Shown piece by piece: positions 6,208 to 13,467 of a DNA stretch of 16,647 nt; position 1 is the first letter of the stretch, and every line of letters starts with the position of its first letter. The position numbers and the translations under genes were made by a program. The stretch lies in NCBI GenBank assembly GCA_946537565.1, contig CAMNFW010000014.1, positions 1 through 16,647 of the forward strand, given 5' to 3'. The DNA comes from an uncultured Ruminococcus sp. (GTDB lineage: Bacteria > Bacillota > Clostridia > Oscillospirales > Ruminococcaceae). Under the pieces are notes generated by a model. That model was not told the DNA's origin, ran no database searches, and worked only from the letters and a program-made list of their open reading frames with translations.

Positions 6208-6765
6208 TTGAAAGAATTATCAAAATATCTGTGTCTGCTCCTGCGCCACCAGCCCGAAAAAGCTGACCTGGATATGGATCGTCACGGCTGGGTCTCTGTG
6301 GACAGACTCATAAAAGGTGTAAATCAGCACAGCAGTTTTAAGCTTGACCGTGAACTGCTGGAGAAGATCGTTGACGAGGACGGAAAAGGACGCTACAGAT
6401 TCAATGATTCTCACGATAAGATCAAATGCTGTCAGGGACATTCTGTTCAATGGGTCGAGCCTGAGCTGATATGGTGCGAGCCGCCGGAATTTCTCTATCA
6501 CGGCACAACGGCCCAGGCTCTGGAGGCTATCCTTGAAAGCGGCAGCATCAAAAAAATGAAGCGTCATGCTGTTCATACTCAGGCTGATATTAATAAAGCC
6601 TGGCAGTCTGCTGAACGCTGGCACAAAACTCCGGTCGTGCTTAAAATTGCCGCTTCAGAAATGTTCCGGGACGGCTATAGATTCGGTGTCACTGAAAATG
6701 AAGTCTGGTGTACCGAGGAAGTTCCGGTGAAGTATATCTGCGGCAAAATATACAATAAGGAATAA
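6208..6765 (+). CDS. kptA: RNA 2'-phosphotransferase, Tpt1/KptA family
   Basis: The enzyme moves an RNA 2'-phosphate to NAD+, giving ADP-ribose 1'',2''-cyclic phosphate and nicotinamide; in fungi it finishes tRNA splicing. The 185 residues span the family length: LSKYLCLLLRHQPE (4-17), HGWVSV, KGRYRF, CQGHSV, FLYHGT (95-100), KMKRHAVH (116-123), NEVWCTEEVPVKYI (164-177). The Arg-His-Arg-Arg tetrad appears complete as Arg13, His14, Arg62 and Arg119. The start is TTG at 6208, nine nt after AAGGAG. The ATG at 6199 abuts that site, and the ATG at 6175 lies inside the -10 box, so neither can serve. Bacterial KptA has no settled physiological substrate; RNA repair or removal of stray 2'-phosphates is proposed. 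It is monocistronic, with its own promoter and terminator. Confidence 0.9.
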   Translation: MKELSKYLCLLLRHQPEKADLDMDRHGWVSVDRLIKGVNQHSSFKLDRELLEKIVDEDGKGRYRFNDSHDKIKCCQGHSVQWVEPELIWCEPPEFLYHGTTAQALEAILESGSIKKMKRHAVHTQADINKAWQSAERWHKTPVVLKIAASEMFRDGYRFGVTENEVWCTEEVPVKYICGKIYNKE

Positions 6766-6772
6766 TTCTTTC

Positions 6773-6808
6773 CGCATTCATTCTTATGATGAATGCGATT
6801 TTTCTTTT
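6773..6808 (+). terminator. Intrinsic terminator after kptA
   Basis: cgcattcat (6773-6781) pairs exactly with atgaatgcg (6789-6797), followed by atttttctttt. It starts 8 nt after the stop codon. Confidence 0.88.
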
Positions 6809-6910
6809 GCTTCACTTTTTATCTTAAGAACACCTCGGACAGCCCGTTCGCTTAGCTGCCGGCTTAAAAATTCAGATGCCCGTCTGCTTAATGCTGGACG
6901 CTGTCCCTCC

Positions 6911-6950
6911 AAAAAAACCGCAGCACCTGATTTTTTCCAGGCACTGCGGT
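6911..6950 (-). terminator. Intrinsic terminator of the SPKTG exported-protein gene
   Basis: On the minus strand a 13-bp stem, accgcagtgcctg (6950-6938) with caggtgctgcggt (6929-6917), contains two G-U pairs and runs into about eight Ts. It lies about 35 nt after the stop codon. Confidence 0.88.
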
Positions 6951-6984
6951 TTGTATTATCTGTCAGAATTATTTCTTATGAGAA

Positions 6985-7749
6985 TTAGTCCTCTTTCTTT
7001 CTGAGTGCAAATGCTACTGCTACTGCTGCGAGAGCTGCGCCGGCAACAGGCATTGCAGGGAATGAATCACCGGTCTTAGGTGAACCATTCTTGTTTGCAG
7101 CTTTAGTTGTACCAGCTGCCTTAGTTGTAGTTGCAGCTGCTGCCTCACGAACAAGACGAGCCTGTCCGCCGTTTCCGATTGAAATCTCCTTTGTATCGCT
7201 GTGGTATACACCGCTGAAGTTTACAGTATCTCCTGTGCAGAAGTTGATCGTTGTTAATACTGTGCCGCCAATGTTATCCTCTGTGATCTTAACAGTACCA
7301 GTTGTTGTCTTGCCGGCAGCATCTTTGTAAGAATATGTACCGTCAGCCTTGATCTCTACAGTACCGTTGTTCTTAGAAGCCTTGTCAACAGTTGTATTAC
7401 CGTCTGCAACCTGATATGTCCACTTGCCAACGTAATCCTTTACAGTTGAAGCAGCGTTGGTTGTTGTAACAGCAGCGGTTGTAGCAGGTGCAGCTGTAGT
7501 AGTTGTATCAGCAGCTGTTGTAGTTCCAACAGCAGTTGTTGTTGTCTCAACAGCCTCTGTAAGAGTAGTTGTTACTTCCTCAGCAGGATCAGAAGCTACT
7601 GTAGTAACATCAGGATTTCCCTCTTCAACTGCAATAGTAGTTGTTACAGCCTCAATGGGCTCCTCATCAGCAAATGAATTCATGGCACCAGCCATTACAA
7701 ATGAAGCAGTCATAGCTGCTGCGGCAACGAGTGAAAATGTCTTTTTCAT
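6985..7749 (-). CDS. Cell-wall-anchored exported protein (SPKTG sorting tail)
   Basis: The 254 residues begin with a signal peptide, MKKTFSLVAAAAMTASFVMA, probably cleaved near residue 27. A Thr/Ala/Val-rich linker with ETTTT and ADTTTT repeats runs to about residue 105. A beta-rich domain of about 100 residues follows, VGKWTYQV through GGQARLV, reminiscent of small lipocalin-like barrels with GTYSYKD and GTVKIT strands. The C-terminus has SPKTGDS (223-229), a hydrophobic segment and RKKED, a sortase substrate tail. An AAAGGAG site precedes the ATG, and the short hairpin gccgt...acggc (7779-7793) lies in the leader. TATATAAT near 7800 is a plausible -10, but no well-spaced -35 was found. Anchoring to peptidoglycan is inferred; the ligand or activity of the central domain is unknown. 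A decayed paralog lies at 1255-1502. Confidence 0.8.
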   Translation of the reverse strand: MKKTFSLVAAAAMTASFVMAGAMNSFADEEPIEAVTTTIAVEEGNPDVTTVASDPAEEVTTTLTEAVETTTTAVGTTTAADTTTTAAPATTAAVTTTNAASTVKDYVGKWTYQVADGNTTVDKASKNNGTVEIKADGTYSYKDAAGKTTTGTVKITEDNIGGTVLTTINFCTGDTVNFSGVYHSDTKEISIGNGGQARLVREAAAATTTKAAGTTKAANKNGSPKTGDSFPAMPVAGAALAAVAVAFALRKKED

Positions 7750-7911
7750 AATTAATATCTCCTTTATATTTTAGTATTGCCGTTTTTTACGGCTTCATTA
7801 TATATAATCGGAGCCGGACAGAAAAATAAGACAAAATTTCAAAAAAATTTTTTAAAATTGTTAGCTGCTGCAAACATATTAATTTTCACTCTGCTTTTGC
7901 TGTAAACACTG

Positions 7912-8547
7912 TCACTTATCTGTCTTATCCATAAGCTCCGGCAGCAGACTGAATCTTTCAAGCTCAGTGACCGGCTCCGATATCGTGCCAAAACCATATG
8001 CCGCATGGATAAATTCAAGTCCGGCCTTCATTGTCGCTTCATAGTCTCCCTGTATGTCACCCACATACCAAGCCTTGTCCAGAGAGTTCCGCTCTGCAAT
8101 AAGTGCTATATTATCGCCTTTCTCCTTAAGATTGTTTCCGTAGCACTCAATGTCGTCAAAATATTTTCCGAATCCGTAATGCTCCAGAAATGCTTCAATA
8201 TATCCGCTCTGACAGTTGCTTACAATAAATAAATGATATTTTTCCTTAAGCTGCTTTAAAGTCTCTTCCAGCTCGGGATACAGCTCTCCGCCTTCTCTGC
8301 GGAGATAATCATTTTCATTGTCACAGCACTGGTCAAGCAGCGGCATTCTTTCTCCTTCCGGAAGATCAGCAAATATTATATCCGCTATCCTGTCCATCGT
8401 AAGTCCCATTACACCAGTTATATCCTTTTTCGTCAGCGCCGGACGCTTGTATCCCAGCGACCTTATGCGCTCATTCCAGGCTTCTGCTACGTTCTCCGAT
8501 GAATCCCACAAAGTTCCGTCCATATCAAATATCAGTCCCTTTTTCAT
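7912..8547 (-). CDS. HAD-superfamily phosphatase, phosphoglycolate-phosphatase-like
   Basis: The 211 residues carry all HAD motifs. Motif I is FDMDGTLWDS, with nucleophile Asp8 and acid/base Asp10. Motif II is VSNC (Ser110), motif III is Lys143 in LKEKGDN, and motif IV is VGDIQGD with Asp164 and Asp168. A helical cap lies between motifs I and II (about 15-85), as in subclass I enzymes such as Gph or PgmB. A GGAG site is inside the end of the preceding gene, and the ATG overlaps that gene's stop (ATGA), so translation is coupled to the glycerol-1-phosphate dehydrogenase. The neighbour suggests a small sugar- or glycerol-phosphate substrate, but this is inference; HAD sequences rarely reveal substrates. 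No strong terminator follows; a weak stem at 7860-7875 is the only candidate. Confidence 0.82.
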   Translation of the reverse strand: MKKGLIFDMDGTLWDSSENVAEAWNERIRSLGYKRPALTKKDITGVMGLTMDRIADIIFADLPEGERMPLLDQCCDNENDYLRREGGELYPELEETLKQLKEKYHLFIVSNCQSGYIEAFLEHYGFGKYFDDIECYGNNLKEKGDNIALIAERNSLDKAWYVGDIQGDYEATMKAGLEFIHAAYGFGTISEPVTELERFSLLPELMDKTDK

Positions 8548-9608
8548 TCTCCTGCCTCCATTCTTTCATATATCTCATCAAGCTGAACTCTGTCCGGTCT
8601 TACATCGTCAAGTATCGTTATCCTGCCCGGTCGGACTGTTCTTGCCTTTTCCCATATATCTTCAAACATATCCTTGTTTATTCCGTATTTCCCCGGTGCA
8701 GTTTCAAGACCGTGGATCCTGAAATAGTCTATGATACCGCTGGGATCCTGCCCCTGGAATATACAAGCCGGTATGCTTCCCAGTGCTACTGCTATGCCGT
8801 GTGATATTTTAATCTCAGGATAATACTCCTCTATCGCATGAGCAAAAAGATGCTCGCTTCCGCTGCACGGCCGTGACGATCCTGCTATCTCCATTGCCAG
8901 TCCGCCCATTACCAGCGCTCTTGACAATATGCGTATGAACACTCTGCTGTTCATATCCTTTTCGTCACAGTGATACACTGAATCATAACTCATTCGGCTG
9001 AGTGCATAGGCAAAGTCATCTATCATCGCTGCGCTTTTTGAGGCTGACAGCTTCCAGTCAAACAATGCTGTATGCTTTGCTATGGTATCTCCAATGCCGG
9101 AAAGCGTCTGTCCAACAGGTGCGTTGATTATCATGTTTGTGTCTACGATTATCACCGTCGGTATCTTGCAGGCAAAGGTCATGCGTGTCCTGCCGCTGGT
9201 CTCCAGCACCGAAAATGGTGAGGCAAGTGAATCGTTGCTCAGTGAAGTCGGCATACATATATATACCGCCTTGCTGATGTGTGCAGCATATTTGGCTGTG
9301 TCAAGAACTCTTCCGCCGCCAATACCGATTATTATCTTTATCTCCTCAACACAGACCTTCTTCGCAATCGCTACAGCTTCGTCAAAACTGGCGTTTCCCA
9401 TTGCATATATCTCTGCATCTCCAAAATCTCTGCTGATATCAGTGATTTTTTCCTTGTATATTCCTATGAGAAATTCCTCGGAAATCACTATCGCCTTCTG
9501 CCCGATCATCTCAGGGATATATCTCTTAACTATCTCGTCTGAATGAAAAAAAGCATCTTCCTCAACTGCAAGGCATATCGGAAGATTGAATCTCGTATGC
9601 TGGTTCAT
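8544..9608 (-). CDS. sn-Glycerol-1-phosphate dehydrogenase-like protein
   Basis: The 354 residues belong to the iron/zinc alcohol dehydrogenase fold, in the EgsA/AraM branch, which reduces dihydroxyacetone phosphate to sn-glycerol 1-phosphate with NAD(P)H. Visible signatures are the nucleotide loop GIGGGRVLDTAKYAA (95-109), PTSLSNDSLASPFSVL (120-135), SGIGDTIAKHTALFDWKLS (170-188) and GSSRPCSGSEHLFAHAIE (243-260). Probable metal ligands are Asp174, His253 and His270. The start at 9608 is chosen because AAGGAG lies 7 nt before it; a longer frame from 9638 would include that site. In Bacillus the product feeds heptaprenylglyceryl phosphate; here the coupled HAD phosphatase hints at a different fate such as polymer or glycoside synthesis. 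Family assignment is strong, substrate moderate. Confidence 0.82.
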   Translation of the reverse strand: MNQHTRFNLPICLAVEEDAFFHSDEIVKRYIPEMIGQKAIVISEEFLIGIYKEKITDISRDFGDAEIYAMGNASFDEAVAIAKKVCVEEIKIIIGIGGGRVLDTAKYAAHISKAVYICMPTSLSNDSLASPFSVLETSGRTRMTFACKIPTVIIVDTNMIINAPVGQTLSGIGDTIAKHTALFDWKLSASKSAAMIDDFAYALSRMSYDSVYHCDEKDMNSRVFIRILSRALVMGGLAMEIAGSSRPCSGSEHLFAHAIEEYYPEIKISHGIAVALGSIPACIFQGQDPSGIIDYFRIHGLETAPGKYGINKDMFEDIWEKARTVRPGRITILDDVRPDRVQLDEIYERMEAGE

Positions 9609-9693
9609 ACCGCTGCTCCTTCCGTGCAGCATTTCCACTGCACTTTTCTTCTCTATCCGCTGCTTTTAAGCTCAAGGGTGCCCCTCCCCCCGA

Positions 9694-9770
9694 CCCCCTC
9701 CCCATTGGGGAGGGGGAGTTTACGGGGGGCGAAGCCCCCCGTAAACCGGTGTGGGGCTTCGCCCCACACC
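9694..9770. repeat. Cluster of three perfect GC-rich hairpins
   Basis: Three stems stand side by side. The first is ccccctcccc (9694-9703) with ggggaggggg (9707-9716). The second is a 13-bp stem, 9718-9730 with 9734-9746, loop gaa. The third is ggtgtggggc (9748-9757) with gccccacacc (9761-9770), loop ttc. No mismatches are present, and the base composition differs sharply from the AT-rich flank. It looks like a dispersed intergenic repeat of the REP or mini-palindrome kind. It lies within the 5' UTR of the glycerol-1-phosphate dehydrogenase unit. Confidence 0.85.
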
Positions 9771-9803
9771 TTTGTGCTGCGGACAATACTTTTTCATGAT
9801 GAT

Positions 9804-9832
9804 ATTATACCACATTTTATCATTTATTTCAA
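9804..9832 (-). promoter_or_regulatory. Sigma-A promoter for the dehydrogenase-phosphatase unit
   Basis: TTGAAA (9832-9827), a 17-bp spacer and TATAAT (9809-9804) on the minus strand. The resulting 5' UTR of about 190 nt would transcribe through the hairpin cluster. Confidence 0.75.
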
Positions 9833-9884
9833 CCACATTGATAAAATATTTTTCTCTTTGCAGATGATTTTCACTTTTTTTCAA

Positions 9885-9913
9885 TTGACTTTTTCGCCGG
9901 TTTATGATATAAT
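9885..9913 (+). promoter_or_regulatory. Sigma-A promoter of the dockerin gene
   Basis: TTGACT (9885-9890), a 17-bp spacer and TATAAT (9908-9913) with an extended TGA. AAAGGAG (9921-9927) and the ATG at 9938 follow. It is divergent from the dehydrogenase promoter. Confidence 0.85.
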
Positions 9914-9937
9914 TATCACAAAAGGAGATGCTTTATT

Positions 9938-10435
9938 ATGAACAAAATCATTTCTCTTATCATTAGCTTAACTCTTGCCGCCTGTACCAGTATCACTGCT
10001 TCTGCTGCTGAGAATAATACCGCAACTGTCCGTGATATCGTTATCTTCGATCATCAGGCTGCTGTTTATGACTCCGATGGTAACGAACTGCTCGTTGAAC
10101 CTGACTGGAAAATCTGGATAATCGCTGTTGATGACCAGAATCAGCGCTTCCGGGTTCAGGTGCCTAAGCTTACTCCTACCGGTGAAAAAGTCACTTATCT
10201 TCCATTTGAATATGCTTCTGACCTGAAAATCGTTTCCCATGAGGGTCAGGCTGTGGGCGATCTCGATCATAACGGAACTGTAAACGTTTTCGATATGTGT
10301 CTGATTCGCAGATTCTACGCTTACGGCACCGAAACAAGCTCTAACAGGCTCCTCTCAGATATCAACGCTGACGGTCAGTTCACTATCGCTGATGCTGTTG
10401 TTTTGCAGCAATGGCTTCTCGGAGAGATCAGATGA
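9938..10435 (+). CDS. Small secreted dockerin-domain protein
   Basis: The 165 residues start with a signal peptide, MNKIISLIISLTLAACTSIT. LAAC at 13-16 fits a lipobox, while ASAAE at 21-25 fits ordinary signal peptidase, so it is either a lipoprotein or fully secreted. Residues 28-105 form a small beta-rich module with no recognised family. Residues 106-164 are a type I dockerin with two calcium loops: D108-x-D110-x-N112-G...D119 and D141-x-N143-x-D145-G...D152, each followed by a helix (MCLIRRFYAYG, AVVLQQWLLGEI). Dockerins bind cohesins of a cellulosome scaffold or of the cell surface. No carbohydrate-active domain is present, so the cargo is the 78-residue module. Promoter, RBS and terminator show a single-gene unit. 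The dockerin call is strong; the role of the module is unknown. Confidence 0.85.
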   Translation: MNKIISLIISLTLAACTSITASAAENNTATVRDIVIFDHQAAVYDSDGNELLVEPDWKIWIIAVDDQNQRFRVQVPKLTPTGEKVTYLPFEYASDLKIVSHEGQAVGDLDHNGTVNVFDMCLIRRFYAYGTETSSNRLLSDINADGQFTIADAVVLQQWLLGEIR

Positions 10436-10481
10436 TCAGACTGTCTAAGACCACCTTTTCTTTACTGTAAACAGTATAATA

Positions 10482-10524
10482 AAACGGGTACATTTCTGAA
10501 TCGAATGCACCCGTTTATTTTTTT
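10482..10524. terminator. Bidirectional terminator between the dockerin gene and cysN
   Basis: aaacgggtacatt (10482-10494) pairs with aatgcacccgttt (10504-10516) with one mismatch. Plus-strand transcripts continue attttttt, and minus-strand transcripts continue tattat after the aaaac-end Ts. It serves convergent genes on both sides. Confidence 0.8.
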
Positions 10525-10546
10525 ATCATTTTGAAATTTCAGCGTT

Positions 10547-12244
10547 TTATATATACGCTCCGGATATGTATATGCTGCGGAAAGTGTCAAAATTAAGCCA
10601 CTTTCCAAAAAGATCAGGCAGACTCTTTTCATCTGAGGCTCTGTATTCCTCTATGAAACGCTTTATCTCTGCGTCATTCTCCGCTTTGACTGCAAAGCCT
10701 CTTCCGTTTACTACCGGCACGCTGCCGTCATAAACGTATTCATCAAATCTCACCAGCTGCTCTATCCTACGGCTGCGTATCTTTACCGCTGTGCTGTCAC
10801 GAAGTATGATTATATCAAAATCATCAGGATATTTATAACTCCTGCCTTCTACTGGTATCTCTTCTCCTACACTGTATACAGTATTTATCGTCTGGGCATG
10901 GAATACGTTGAAGCTGTTTACATCATAGTAAAATTCTTCAAAAAGATCGCCCCTCGCCCTGAGTTCTCCGTCAGTGAAAGCTGCTTTTTCTTCACTGGTG
11001 TCGGCTTTGTCCTTTGCCTCTTCAACTACTCCGCAGGCTGAGGTCATGTTTGTTACACGATCTATTAGTATCAGCTCGCCAAGTGTCTTCCTGAGCCTGA
11101 ATCTGTCCGCTGCAATAGGATCGCTCAGCGTTATTTCACAGCGGGCTATGCTGTTTTTTGTCAGCTTATCTGCCGGTATATGCTCGCCGGTATTGATATC
11201 TACTGCATAGTGTATCGCTGTAAGCACTCCCGGTACAAGCTTCGTTCCCAGCTTTACTAAATAGTCCCTTCCGGCTGTAAGCTCACTGTCGTCCATCCAT
11301 AACAGCGATACCTCCAGCTTTCTGTATGCCGCCAGCTCAGTGGATACTGTCAGTACACTTCCTCTCGATACATCTACCTCACGGTCAAGTGTTAATGTTG
11401 CCGGCTGTCCTGCAAATGCCCTGTCAGCTTCCTTGTCCGCAATGAGTATTCCCTTGACCGCTGCGGTTTCTCCGCCGGGTATTATTCGTACACTGTCACC
11501 GACCTTTATCTCTCCGGCTTCTATCTGTCCCTGAAATCCCCGGAATGTTCTGTCCGGCCGGCAAACCCTCTGCACCGGCATATAAAATTCCTCGCCTGTA
11601 TCTGCACTGACATCAACATTCTCCAGGTATTTCAGCAGATCTTCTCCCGTGTACCAGGGCATATTCTCTGAATGTGAGGTCACATTGTCTCCCTCTGTGG
11701 CTGACAGCGGTATCACTTTCACGCTTTCCAGTGAAAGCTGCTGCGCCAGCTCCGATATCTCAGCTTCTATCTCCCTGAACCGGCTCTCACTGTAATCCGC
11801 CAGATCCATTTTGTTTACCGCAAATACATAATGCTTTATTCCCATGAGACTGCATATCCTCGAATGCCGTCTCGTCTGCACAAGTATGCCCTGCGATGCG
11901 TCTACAAGTATTACGGCAAGGTCTGCAAATGATGCTCCGACCGCCATGTTCCTTGTGTACTCTTCATGTCCGGGGGCATCCGCTACGATAAAACTCCGGT
12001 TGTCTGTGGTGAAATAACGGTACGCTACATCTATGGTTATTCCCTGCTCACGCTCTGCCATAAGTCCGTCAAGAAGCAATGAATAATCTATCTTGCCGTT
12101 TCTGCTGCCGAGCTTGCTGTCCAGCTCCAATGCCTTTTCCTGATCAGCATATATCAGCTTTGCATCGTAAAGTATATGACCTATAAGTGTGGATTTTCCG
12201 TCGTCTACACTTCCGCAGGTCATGAATTTCAAAAGTCCCTTCAT
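10547..12244 (-). CDS. cysN: ATP sulfurylase GTPase subunit CysN, with a novel C-terminal extension
   Basis: CysN couples GTP hydrolysis to CysD-catalysed formation of adenosine 5'-phosphosulfate (APS). The 565 residues start with an EF-Tu-like GTPase: P-loop GSVDDGKST (11-19), AEREQGITIDV (63-73), DAPGH (89-93), NKMD (144-147). Domains II and III run to about IDRVTNMTSACGVVEE near residue 409, where E. coli CysN is nearly complete. About 154 further residues follow (412-565), with FEEFYYDVNSFNVFHAQTINTVYSVGEEIP and a FIEEYRASDEKSLPDLFGKW stretch. They contain no P-loop, so this is not the APS kinase of CysNC fusions; I do not recognise the domain. The stop of cysD and the ATG share a base (TGATG), so the two are coupled. 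It is the last gene of the sulfur cluster. Confidence 0.92.
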   Translation of the reverse strand: MKGLLKFMTCGSVDDGKSTLIGHILYDAKLIYADQEKALELDSKLGSRNGKIDYSLLLDGLMAEREQGITIDVAYRYFTTDNRSFIVADAPGHEEYTRNMAVGASFADLAVILVDASQGILVQTRRHSRICSLMGIKHYVFAVNKMDLADYSESRFREIEAEISELAQQLSLESVKVIPLSATEGDNVTSHSENMPWYTGEDLLKYLENVDVSADTGEEFYMPVQRVCRPDRTFRGFQGQIEAGEIKVGDSVRIIPGGETAAVKGILIADKEADRAFAGQPATLTLDREVDVSRGSVLTVSTELAAYRKLEVSLLWMDDSELTAGRDYLVKLGTKLVPGVLTAIHYAVDINTGEHIPADKLTKNSIARCEITLSDPIAADRFRLRKTLGELILIDRVTNMTSACGVVEEAKDKADTSEEKAAFTDGELRARGDLFEEFYYDVNSFNVFHAQTINTVYSVGEEIPVEGRSYKYPDDFDIIILRDSTAVKIRSRRIEQLVRFDEYVYDGSVPVVNGRGFAVKAENDAEIKRFIEEYRASDEKSLPDLFGKWLNFDTFRSIYISGAYI

Positions 12245-13143
12245 CAGAAATAACCCTCCCTTTTTCTGCGCTCCATGCTTCCGGCTGCCTCGTTGTCGAT
12301 CACTCTCGATGTGCGCTCAGACTCTACACTGCTGAGCGTTTCTGAGATTATCTCGTCAAGTGTTGAAGCTGTGGACTCTATTCCGCCTGTAAGAGGATAA
12401 CAGCCTAATGTCCTGAATCTTATGGACTTAAGCTCAGGTGTCTCGCCCTCCCTGAGTGGGAATCTGTCATCGTCTACCATGATGATATTTCCGTCACGCT
12501 CAACCACCGGTCTCACCGCTGAATAATAAAGCGGTACTATCTCAATATTCTCCCGGCGGATATACTGCCATATGTCTTTTTCAGTCCAGTTTGAAAGAGG
12601 AAATACCCTTATGCTCTCTCCCTTGTTTATCCTGGTATTATATAGCTTCCACATCTCCGGCCGCTGATTCTTCGGGTCCCAGGCGTGTGATGCGCTGCGG
12701 AAGGAAAATATCCTCTCCTTTGCTCGGGATTTTTCCTCGTCACGTCTTCCGCCGCCAAACGCTGCGGTAAAACCGTATTTGTCCAGCGCCTGTTTCAATG
12801 CCTGAGTCTTCATTATATCAGTATAAGCTGAACCGTGATCAAAAGGATTGATCCCCTTTTCAACTCCCTCCTGATTTATGTACTCCAGCATCTCTATTCC
12901 CAGCTTCTTCGCTATGCGGTCACGAAACTCTATCATCTCCCTGAACTTCCATGTAGTGTTTACATGAAGAAAAGGAAAGGGCGGTTTTTCCGGGTAAAAT
13001 GCCTTCATCGCCAGATGCAGCATTACTGAGCTGTCTTTTCCTATTGAATATAGCATTACGGGCTTTTCACACTCCGCTGCTACCTCACGGATTATATATA
13101 TCGCCTCTGCTTCAAGCTCGTCAAGATGTGAAAATTCAGCCAT
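12244..13143 (-). CDS. cysD: ATP sulfurylase catalytic subunit CysD
   Basis: CysD adenylates sulfate with ATP to make APS and pyrophosphate, in complex with the CysN GTPase. The 299 residues match the E. coli enzyme nearly end to end. They include the PP-loop [19 protein letters not shown] (33-51), [69 protein letters not shown] and the terminal REGYF. An AGGAGG site lies 6 nt before the ATG. The gene begins 10 nt after the AprB-like ferredoxin stop and overlaps cysN by one base. No cysC or cysH accompanies it, so the APS product is most simply passed to the AprA/AprB-like reductase encoded just upstream. Confidence 0.95.
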   Translation of the reverse strand: MAEFSHLDELEAEAIYIIREVAAECEKPVMLYSIGKDSSVMLHLAMKAFYPEKPPFPFLHVNTTWKFREMIEFRDRIAKKLGIEMLEYINQEGVEKGINPFDHGSAYTDIMKTQALKQALDKYGFTAAFGGGRRDEEKSRAKERIFSFRSASHAWDPKNQRPEMWKLYNTRINKGESIRVFPLSNWTEKDIWQYIRRENIEIVPLYYSAVRPVVERDGNIIMVDDDRFPLREGETPELKSIRFRTLGCYPLTGGIESTASTLDEIISETLSSVESERTSRVIDNEAAGSMERRKREGYF

Positions 13144-13152
13144 GTCTTCCTC

Positions 13153-13467
13153 CTAATAATTGTTAGATTTTCTCCGGTCTACTTCTATTGTGATCTGAGC
13201 GCCGTCAGCCCGGTCAACGACCCAGCTCAGTATATCTCCCTGTTTTTCAATGTGTACAAGACTGCCTGCTCCGCCTATATCTGCTCCAAGATAAAAACGT
13301 ATCGCATACACCGGACATTCCTTAAGACATGAGGTGCAGCCCCAGCAGTCCCGGGGATATTTTATGTATGCCCTGTTCTCACTGTCCAGCTTGATAAGCG
13401 TTCCGGGACAGATATCGTGACAGCGTCCGCAGCCGATACATTTATCCCTGTCTATCGCTATGCTCAT
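13153..13467 (-). CDS. aprB: AprB-like 2x[4Fe-4S] ferredoxin subunit of APS reductase
   Basis: The 104 residues carry two four-cysteine clusters: C10-x2-C13-x2-C16-x3-C20-P and C41-x2-C44-x2-C47-x3-C51-P. In dissimilatory APS reductase the beta subunit passes electrons through such clusters to the FAD of AprA. This version is shorter than the roughly 150-residue AprB of sulfate reducers, with a 50-residue beta-rich tail. GGAGGAAAGG precedes the ATG within the end of the aprA-like gene, and the two genes overlap by 26 nt, supporting equimolar, coupled synthesis. Paired with the neighbour it is best called the electron-transfer subunit; a generic ferredoxin for another flavoprotein is the alternative. 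Confidence 0.82.
   Translation of the reverse strand: MSIAIDRDKCIGCGRCHDICPGTLIKLDSENRAYIKYPRDCWGCTSCLKECPVYAIRFYLGADIGGAGSLVHIEKQGDILSWVVDRADGAQITIEVDRRKSNNY

Noticed and set aside
6809..6910. Possible structure or gene remnant between the kptA and exported-protein terminators
   Set aside because: Only a 7-bp inverted repeat (ggacagc at 6837, gctgtcc at 6900) was found, too far apart and too short to mean much. No frame or family similarity was seen.
7457..7774. Plus-strand open frame of about 105 residues rich in Val, Ala and Thr
   Set aside because: It is the antisense shadow of the Thr/Ala/Val linker of the exported protein on the minus strand, which has the signal peptide, RBS and sorting tail.
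7860..7875. Terminator for the HAD phosphatase gene
   Set aside because: The stem is only five pairs with a mismatch, and the following T tract is interrupted by an A-run; too weak to call.
9562..9786. Minus-strand 74-residue open frame through the GC-rich hairpins
   Set aside because: It is made by translating the palindromic repeat (Gly/Pro-rich low-complexity product), has no ribosome binding site and overlaps the dehydrogenase 5' region.
10547..11011. APS kinase (CysC) domain fused to CysN
   Set aside because: The C-terminal extension has no Walker A motif or other CysC signature.
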